Of a stretch of 64,000 bases of DNA, positions 56,084 to 64,000 are shown in pieces. The position numbers were made by a program, and so were the translations under genes. The stretch is from assembly GCA_015680685.1 (NCBI GenBank), contig MNCI01009318.1, positions 125,018-189,017 on the forward strand, in the 5' to 3' direction. A model generated the notes under the pieces. It saw nothing but the letters and a program-made list of their open reading frames with translations, did not search any database and was not told the origin of the DNA. This DNA is from Gnetum montanum. Lineage: Eukaryota; Streptophyta; Gnetopsida; Gnetales; Gnetaceae. Position 1 is the stretch's first letter. The number at the start of each line of letters is the position of its first letter.

Positions 56084-56616
56084 CTAAATCACTTTTTTGG
56101 ACTTTGTTGTGGTTGTCTCGTGTGCTCTCTACATCACAGTTGCTAGATTCAAGCCAACATAGATCATAACACCCCTATGGACCTGCTACACGCACAATAG
56201 TAGTTTGATCATAGGGCAACATAGGCATCATCTACTAACCTATTTGTGTAGATTGGACCTCATAGTTGGTCCCCTTGGGACCCCACATAATAACCCAAAT
56301 CATACTCCTTTTCAATTATTGTTAAGTTCTTGTTCTCTTTAGTTGGAGTGTAGTTGACTCCAACGTAGTTAGCGTAGTTCACTCTCTAGCATGGAGAGCA
56401 TAGTTAGTGTGGTCCACTCTCTGATGTGGAGAGCGTAGTTTACTCTCCAGTGTAGTTAGTGTAGTTTTCTTTTTGATGTAGAAAGCATAGTCCACTATCT
56501 GACGTAGAGAACCTAGTCAGTTGTGTTAGCTGAGACAAGGTCAATTTTAGTTGTAGTACATAGTGTTTTGTGACTAAAAATCCTTACAGTCCCCTCTTGC
56601 AACTTGATCTACGATC

Positions 56617-58760
56617 ATGAACCTAGCTCAACCTTCGACGCCAATCTCAAACACACTTGATATTTTTCCCATCCAACAAGAGACTAGGATTGACGATCTT
56701 AGGAGTCTCATAATGGTAGGATGAAGACAATCCCTTAGGTTATGAAACCAGGATCTAGAATATGCCATGCTAAGTAATGAGCAATACAACTTCATATGCA
56801 CAAAGATTCAAGCAGGGTTATCTATAGACTACCTTAACATGAAGGAAAAAGAAAACTATGAGTTGGTCCACCAGGATGGACAAGAGTATATCCCCTCCTC
56901 CTTTGATATTATCCTGCTCACAGAGCCCTACCATCAACTATTAGCCCAACTCATTTGAGTAGGTGAGCACGACATAGGAACATACTATGAGGAAGTCGTA
57001 CAAGAGGAAGAGAATGAGTTTGAAGCTTCCTTCAAGCATGACGGTTCCTTCCACACAATCTTCCAATGAGTGATCCCCACTTTGGCTCCTCAGAATTGTT
57101 CACCTATCTTTCTTGAGACAGTCATAGCTAGGCCTAGATCAATGCTTGTAACAGCAACACATTAGACATAGAACACACATTACAACGTAATAGCTCCCAT
57201 TAACTTATCCTTCATGGCATCATCCCAACCCATTTAGCCATCTTCTTCTATAGTAACCATATCAACTCAACCATACGTCAATGTAGGGCCTATCTCTAGG
57301 CCCCAAATGACTCAGGCACCTTATGTTCTACCTACTTTGTCAGCACCCTCAGCGTCGGTCCAACCCACATATGCGTTGCTTCCCCCAGTCATTGTTCCCA
57401 TAGCACGACCCATGCATCAAGTGCATTAGATGATTTTGCAACTCGCAACTAGGCCATGGGCTGCACAACTAGTCCAACAACACATAGTACAACCAACACA
57501 ACTATCTAGAGTGTCTCAAGACTTAGACCAAGCATTCCAGATGATCCAAAGCTTGATAGAAGGGGTGAAGCAACTTAAAGCTACCTCCTCCAAAATTGTC
57601 AAAGTGATGGACTTCTACTAGGATGATCCTACAAGCCTTATAGTCCCACCTCTAACTCTTCCAACTAGGGTCTCACTACCTAAATTCACCAAATATAATA
57701 GTAAGGGTAATCCCACTATGCATCTAGTCATGTTTAGGTTAGAGTGCCTACTGTTGCAAGCATGGCCACATGCCATCATCTGTGACTTCGCCATGTCAAT
57801 TGACTAGCAAAGCATTAGATTGGTACCATGCATTTCCTAGAAGCTCTATCTCCTCTTTGGAGGACCTCTTGATCCAATTTGTAATGTGCCTCAAATACAA
57901 TACAACTTGAAACTAAAGGCCACATTAGACCAACTAATGCAAGTTAAGTAGGGCCACCTAAAGCCTGTGTAGAAGTTCATCAACACTGGGGTGCTTCACT
58001 AAATGAAATATAAGAGCTGATAGCTGAAGCACATCTCTTAGCAATTTTTAAGGATGTAGTCAATGACTTTATAAAGTCAAAACTATATTACCTGGGCCCA
58101 CAATCCATAAGTAAAGCCTTTGCTCAAACTAAAAGCATAGAAAATGTGATAGAAGCTAATAAGGACTTGGACTACATGGCCTACAAGAATCAACATGCAA
58201 GGAGAGATAAAGATAAGGGAAAACAAAATGCAACAATGGCAACTATAGCCAAGGAGGCCAAGGTAACCAGTTGGGGGTCAACAGCTAGGTAGCCTAGAGA
58301 CCTAGCTAACAACCAAGCTACCAATGCTAGTGCCAAGGCAACCAACCAACCTACATCCTTAGTGGCCACAAAACAAGTTGTTCAAAGGTCCAACTTTGAG
58401 CACAAGGATCGCTCTAAGTATACCTCATTTCCACTAAAGCCTTCAAAGCTACTGGACTACTTGCTAAAAGCTAGATGCATCCAATACAAACAAATGTTTG
58501 AGCATGCCCATAAAAAACATGATAGATACTATGAACTACTAAGAAATCCTTCTTCAACAGCACTGAACAAGCCCTCAATATTAAGGCACTTTAGGCTGGA
58601 CCAATCTTGCCATTACCACTAGTTGCCCAGCCATAGCACAAACTTTTGCTTAGCTTTGCAAGATGATTTTCAAAGGATGATCGATAGAGGCAAGTTGGTT
58701 CTTGATACTACAAACCCAGTTCAGCCTCAAAACTAGTCCATGAGGGTGTACAATGATCCT
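56617..58760 (+). pseudogene. gag of A2 (decayed)
   Basis: ATG at 56617 (MNLAQPSTPISN). Then RQSLRL, EQYNFICTKIQAGLSIDYL and EYIPSSFDIILLTEPYHQLL match A1 gag. A coiled segment (DLDQAFQMIQSLIEGVKQLK at about 57520) precedes the gag core (LPTRVSLPKFTKYN, LECLLLQAWPHAI). The 86-codon frame 58362-58622 holds FEHKDRSKYTSFPLKPSKLL and RHFRLDQSCHYH, the start of the zinc knuckle. At least one frameshift separates 57621 from 58362. Confidence 0.78.
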
Positions 58761-59565
58761 CTAAATGTAGATGATGTTGGCTATGTCATAAATTCTATAA
58801 GCATTGATGATGACTCAGAACTGATGTAGCAACCATTCGTGGTTTAGGTGCCCTCTAGTAGTAAAAGGATCCCCTCATCTCCCTTAACTTTGAGACCTCC
58901 TTTCATCATTAGAGTGCCATCTCAAGCACCTCCAATATCCTTCATAGTTAGGGTTCCCCAACATGTCACATCAACAAAAACCACTTAGCCGCCCTTTGTC
59001 GTTAGAGTGCCACAACATGCTAGCCCCTCACCTACCTAAAACCTTGTAGTAGCTCGCACATTAGTTTCTTTCTTTCCAAGGGGTAACCCCACTAGAAACT
59101 TTGGTAGGCTCTAGAGATGGCAACATACGAGGCTTAATGAGCATCTCGTAGATAAGATGATTAGGAAATATCAAGGCCAAAGAGCACTCAGTCCACCAAA
59201 ATCAATCCCTATATCTATGATTCCCATGGCCAAAACAATTGAAGAGGCCATAACCAGAAAATTACAAGGGAGCACTAAGGCTCCTAGGCAAGCTAAGCAA
59301 ACAAAGCCCAAGTTGCCTCCATGAGAAATTTGTCTCTTAGGTCGCATGGAAGAAGTTAAGGCCAATAAAAACATGGAATGGCAAGGACTTCGTGGATGCA
59401 TTAGCCCAAGTTAAACAAGTGCTCAAATAGAAAAACACAACATTGAGCTTGTGTGACCTAATCATAACCTTGTCTACCCACCACGAAGCATTGGTGTAAA
59501 TTTTGACCTCCATCTCTGTTACAGAGGACATCACTGTAGATGAGACCTCCATCCATGTAGTGATG
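58761..59565 (+). pseudogene. gag-pro linker of A2 with P-F-V-V-R-V-P motifs
   Basis: Following the knuckle are VYNDPLNVDDVGYVINSISI and then repeated motifs: QPFVVxVP, RPPFIIRVP, SFIVRVP and PPFVVRVP, with stops between. The spacing of 12-25 residues resembles A1. After about 59100 a basic segment follows (KTFKWQGLRGCIS-type), leading to the protease; the frame is disrupted. Confidence 0.6.
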
Positions 59566-60235
59566 CTATTCCCCTACACCATAGGAATCAAGTTTAACAT
59601 CCCTAGCATTTCGCAATGAAGTAATTAAGGTTAATCTTGAGAGGGGTGAGGTCATAATAACTCCTATGTTCATAAATATATGCATTGGGCAATGCAAGAT
59701 TCGTAGAGTACATGTCGATGACAAAGTAGCAACAAATGTTATACCATACACTGTTATGGATAAGCTAAGCCTCATAGAGAAAATTAGGCCAACAAAAACT
59801 ACAGACTTAAAATCCTTCAATGGGTCATGCGTCATCGTTAGGGGCATTGTTACAATAGCTTTTGTAGCAGGGGAGCAACTCACCACCATAGGTAGACCTT
59901 GGTTGGTCCAATTATGAGTTGTTTCCTCTCTGATTCATCAAGAGATCCACCTTTCATATGAAGGTTGTGAGGTTATCATCCATGCTGATAATGTCTTTCC
60001 CTTAGCCATCAACAACATAGACATGGAGCAAAGGTTAGAGGTTGAGTTTCCTAATGATACACTTGCAACAAAGAATGAGACTCATGAGGTAGACACACCT
60101 GAAAGAGTAGTAGGAGTTAGTGACCTCTAGGAGGATGTCCTTTGGGTAGAATTACTCTTTGACATAGCAAGTGAAGGTCAAGGGGATTACCAAATAGTGC
60201 AATCCAAAACCTACGCATCTCCTAACCCACATTAG
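59566..60235 (+). pseudogene. Protease region of A2
   Basis: The 83-codon frame from 59666 carries FINICIGQCKIRRVHVDDKV followed by ATNVIPYTVMDKLSLIEKI, SFNGSCVIVRGIVTIAFVAG and GRPWLVQL. The active-site loop reads D-D-K where retroviral proteases have D-[ST]-G, as in A1 (D-D-R). After a stop, VSSLIHQEIHLSYEGCEVII and an acidic tail extend to about 60235. Confidence 0.72.
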
Positions 60236-60579
60236 GTCAGGAAGCAACTGTGCGACTAAGGTACCCACTTAGTTCAAAATGTGCTAGATGCTTATTTTCC
60301 ATTTGCTTCTACACATCCTATATTTTACTTTTTTCTTATGTTGCATTTGTTTCACATTAGATTAGCATTATATTATGTTATTTGTTTTTAGGTTGATTGG
60401 TCAGATTATGCACCAGTTCACATAGTTTATGCATTTGCTTGCTTTGTTTATGCATTGATCTGCCTTATGCATTTGCTTGCTTAGCTAAAAATTTTGAAAT
60501 TATTAATTTAATGCATAAAAAAACTCAAACATGCATAAAAATTGTAAAAGCCAAAATTACAAAAACAAAGATAGCAATA

Positions 60580-60800
60580 TGCGGCTCGCTATGGCCTTAA
60601 CCCGGCAACGTTGCATCCCACTATGGCCTTAAACTGGCAACACTGTGACCTGAAATGGCCTTAAACTATCATCCTTAAACTATGTTAGTAGCCTAGAATG
60701 GCCTTAAACTATCATCATGGCTTGGAATGGACTTAAACTAGCATGAGGCCTATCAAGGATTTAAACTAAAAAAAAACTTGCTATGGCTCACAATGGCCTA
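60580..60800. repeat. Degenerate repeats between gag-pro and antisense gene (A2)
   Basis: Units such as CTATGGCCTTAAACTGGCAAC recur about every 35 bases. On the other strand they read GTTTAAGGCCAT, matching TAGTTTATGGCCATTTCGGG of A1 (24960-25230). The stretch 60240-60580 shows nothing but AT-rich sequence. Confidence 0.72.
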
Positions 60801-60978
60801 GACTTGTATACTCATAGCTAATGCAATAAAATCATCATATAGGGATAAAAGTTTACACATTACACTTAGCAAATAACCATCCATAGAAAATGTAATATGA
60901 ATAGTAATACATAGCATGAATAGCATCACATACAAAAATGTAGCAAAAAATCCTAGTGGGAGGTACATCTAGTCATGC

Positions 60979-63900
60979 TCAACCAGTAGCGCTAGGTGGT
61001 GGTGGAGGAGGTTTTGCTCCCTCTACCAAGTTGTTGAGGCCTACAGCATCACCAAGTACCTACCACAACCATTAAAAAATATGCATAATTAGTAAGCATG
61101 AATGAATTAAATGAGCTAACTTAGAACATGAAAAGCATAAAAAAATAATGTAGCAAAAACTAACCTAGGAGGATCCCGCATTGATGAGTTTTGGAGGTAA
61201 CTTTCCAAGGCCAGCCTCCAAGCGACAGAGGATCTTAGCTTCAGAAATTTGCATCTAATCTTCCTGGCCAAAGTCAATACTTGCAATGGTCTTTCCTTTG
61301 TCCATGGTGGTCCATGTAGGTGGCTCCATGGAAAATATAGTAGAAGAGGCCTCTCCAAATGGGGTGACAATCTTCCTCACGGGGGAGTCACTCACAATCG
61401 CACACTACGTGAACAAGTCATACATCTAATTTCTACCAGTTGCCTCAAGAAACATCTTGAGGTGATGGAATTCAGTAGACTCTTCCTTATACCATTGTAG
61501 GTACATGTAGCACTCTTTCTTGTACTAATGATTATGATTCTTCTGCAATTGTCCCCACTGATAAACCTTTGTGCTATAATTCTTCAAATCCTAATTCTTC
61601 TAAGCAAGAAAATCCATCTAGAGCTATTGATTCACTAGCTCCCACATGGCCTCATGCTTACCTTTGAGAGATGTCTAATATCTAGCATACTTAATCTTAG
61701 AGATACGCAAGGTTCCATCTCCCCATGATCTAGCTACTATGAAGTCGTATTTGGATTGAAGATCCTTAATCTTCTCATCTTGGCTAGTCATCGTCTCCTG
61801 TAGTTCATGCATGCATTTCCACATGTGCTCATTAGAGTGCCTACAAACCCATAACAACTCTGCACAAGAAAGCATGCACTTGTTAGATGTCTCATACATG
61901 TGACAAGGCACATGATCAACTTTAGGAGGAAGGTCAAGTAGAGTGTCCACCCTTGTCACCTTGCTCGAATTCCACTGTAGCTTAGGACCTGTAGACATAC
62001 AATAATTGATTAATCTCAACCGAAAACTAAGCATTTAAGTAATAAGCTAGATAGCATAGAGTGAAATAGCACTACACACATACCTAGCTCTTTATCTGCT
62101 TGTCGCAAGTGGTCCACCATTTACTCAACAATGCCTTCCATGAAGGTAAGTTTATTCAACATCTCTATCCATGGCTCCATGCAATAGGTAGATATAGAAT
62201 TGCAAGTGGGTACATCTGACACTATAATACAACAATGCAATTAGCACATGACCTGACATAGCTCAAGATACCAGAGTAAACAAGGGAAGATAGATGGCAA
62301 TAAAGGTAGATTACCTAGGAAGCCCTCAGGCATAAGTGTAGGGGGCTCACCTAGCTGTGTAGTATCAAAAAAGTGTCAAAATCACCCCTATTAGGGTAAA
62401 GAAACTCCTCCTCTTCCAAATACCAGAGGACCTCTACTGCCTTGTGAAGCTCATCCCCATGAGCTACTTCCTCCTTAGCCTAAGGAGGCACTTCCTTCAA
62501 TGCCACCTTAGGCATTGTCCTTACAGCCCTCTCTTCTTTTTCTACAATTAACACATATACACATATAGCACATCATTAGCTAAGGTTTGCAACATAAATT
62601 CAACTAAGGCATCTAAGAATCTACACATACTAACCTGCAACATCTGTATGCAAGCTTTGTAGCTTGATGCAAATATTTTTTATGCTTGGTTTCTTGATCT
62701 CAGGGGTAGCTTTATCTTGAGGACACGACCTCTTGATCTTTGCCTTAGACAACCCCAACATCTTTGCTATGTAGCAATTTTCCTTGTTCACATCCTTGGT
62801 ACCTACTGAAGGCCGCTCACCCACACTATCACATGAATAATGCAAGTGTCCCACAAGAACCTTAGTCGTTACTGATAATGACTCATTGATCTCCTCTACA
62901 GGGTCCTACATGTGTGTGGTCAAAAATATATGTTTGACCCATGACTGAGATAGCTACTCATAGTCCTAAACCACCCATCATCTATCATCCTACATGGCTA
63001 GAAGCTTTGCAAACCTTTGTAAGTATCCTAAAAAGAATACGAAGTGGATGTAAGACCTCACTTGGAGGTTGAATCGAAGCTAAGAAATTTTTGGATGTAG
63101 ACCGGTGGCTATGTATGTGGCCCCATTAAATCTTGTATCCTCTAGCAGCACCTCTTTCATCACCTATGCCTATTCCACCCCTAGGAACTTTCCTTGGAAA
63201 AGCAGTTTTGGAAAGGCACAAGTGCAGAATAGAGGGTAGAGCTCCTACACCTTAGGCATTTACACATTTTTGATTAATATGCCTTTGTGAGATTGAGTGG
63301 CCCTCAACTAGTCCTCAATCTTCTCTTTGCAATCCACCTCCTTGTTGGCCTTATCAACAATTGTTGGACCATCAGTGGGAATGCCAAAGAGATTACTGAA
63401 GAAGGCCTTATTGAGGTCTAGCACTACCATCATGTCATGTACTAGGGTGACAAACTTCCTAACATTGCTACTAAAGGAGTCAATGATGACGACCATTTCG
63501 ACCATCGGGATACTTGACCCAAGTTTTCAACACATCTAGTGTTCTGTGGCATAGCCAGTGCTATGCACCTTCTATGTCCTCATATTTCATGATCAAGGTG
63601 GCCTTTGTGCGATCGATGGTGACCATCATCACCTTGGCTAAGGTAACCACCACTACAATACAAAGCAAAACAAGGTTAGTATTTCATCATGAAAATAAGG
63701 CAAATAGAAGGGCATATATGCAAGCACATAAGCAAAAATGTAGATACATACGTGGCACAAAAGGAGTGCGAGACAGGGGGTTATTGTAGACACCTCCTTA
63801 GAGTTAATCTCACCAACATCCCACTCCTCATCTAACTTGCCATGGATCCTACATTGCTTGTATGCCTTTAGGTGATGGGAGATATAGGTCTTCAGATTAC

Positions 63901-64000
63901 ATCCCATTTTACTTAATCATAGCTACTCGAATGCTCATGCTAGACGAGAAACCCTCTACGGTAGTGCTGGTTAAGGCCAAAGCATCTGGATCATCATGTA
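60979..64000 (-). pseudogene. Antisense spliced gene of A2, homologue of 21029-24734
   Basis: Read on the minus strand from the window end: LKTYISHHLKAYKQCRIHGK matches the A1 exon starting at 22048. Introns follow at 63751-63653 (A1: 22317-22406), 62632-62546, 62314-62223 and 62083-61989 (the acceptor equals A1's at 23744), and 61164-61060 (A1: 24530-24632). Exons carry DLNKAFFSNLFGIPTDG, LYPLFCTCAFPKLL, a basic segment (KRSCPQDKATPEIKK), GPKLQWNSSKVTR, VDHVPCHMYETSN, KYDFIVARSWGDGTLRISK and a Pro-rich end. The stop is at 60979-60981. Stops and a frameshift mark it as decayed, yet every splice site listed still reads GT-AG. Its 5' half, including any FCP1-like part, lies beyond the window. 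Confidence 0.7.

Larger units (their letters stand above)
54311..64000 (+). mobile_element. Tat-like retrotransposon, old copy A2 (5' part)
   Basis: 5' LTR 54311-56060, primer-binding site, repeat-bearing leader, gag from 56617, linker and protease to about 60235, AGTTTA-type repeats and an antisense gene (60979 to the window end). The order and spacing match A1, in mirror image on the plate. Pol would lie beyond 64000. Frameshifts as well as stops show it is older than A1 and A3. Confidence 0.82.

Noticed and set aside
1-64000. tRNA, rRNA or other structured RNA genes
   Set aside because: I recognised no tRNA cloverleaf or rRNA segment by eye. A covariance-model search could not be run, so short RNAs cannot be excluded.

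Overview
The window is nuclear DNA from a land plant, most likely a seed plant with a large repeat-filled genome. It is almost wholly nested LTR retrotransposons. The evidence is Ty3/gypsy pol genes of plant-restricted types (a Tat-like family with two RNase H domains, an Athila-like family, and a chromodomain element), TG...CA long terminal repeats with TATA boxes, and short AT-rich GT-AG introns. I saw no rRNA, tRNA, CRISPR array or ordinary single-copy host gene. The species cannot be named from this sequence. A 591-base run of N lies at 23136-23726.

Layout: 1-6560 is the 3' half of an old Tat-like element (copy A3, + strand) with its 3' LTR. It sits in the gag-pro half of an Athila-like element on the minus strand (B1, 6561-10640). 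B1 interrupts a second Athila-like element on the plus strand (B2, about 10641-36481). The reverse transcriptase gene of B2 is split by a complete 17-kb Tat-like element on the minus strand (A1, 14139-31144), which has paired LTRs and a perfect 5-bp target-site duplication, CACAA. After B2 come AT-rich DNA, a third Athila-like copy lacking RT and integrase but carrying an extra downstream gene (B3, 38587-47542), and a decayed minus-strand chromovirus with LTR-like flanks (47543-53631). The 5' part of a second old Tat-like element (A2, + strand) runs from 54311 to the window end.

The most interesting content is inside family A. Between protease and reverse transcriptase, A1 carries a separate gene on the opposite strand (21029-24734). 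It has its own TATA box, at least six exons joined by phase-correct GT-AG introns, and a poly(A) signal. Its first half contains a degenerate FCP1/NIF-type (HAD superfamily) phosphatase fold whose catalytic Asp motif is lost. Its second half is an unidentified helical region and a coiled coil. The older copy A2 carries the same antisense gene at the same place beyond gag-pro, with introns at matching positions. Being antisense, its introns cannot be spliced from the element's genomic RNA, which would explain why they survive transposition. Related AGTTTA-type repeats mark the borders of the gag-pro, antisense and pol blocks, and a palindromic GCGTA-N-ACGC motif saturates the LTRs, the leader and the antisense promoter region.

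A1 would work as a normal element, with the 5' LTR promoter driving gag-pro and pol on the minus strand. The 4.8-kb block between them coincides with the position of the spliced intron known from Ogre elements of the same clade, so the antisense gene may ride inside a removable intron. All coding parts of A1 now carry in-frame stops, nearly all explicable as C-to-T or G-to-A changes, so this copy is not itself autonomous.
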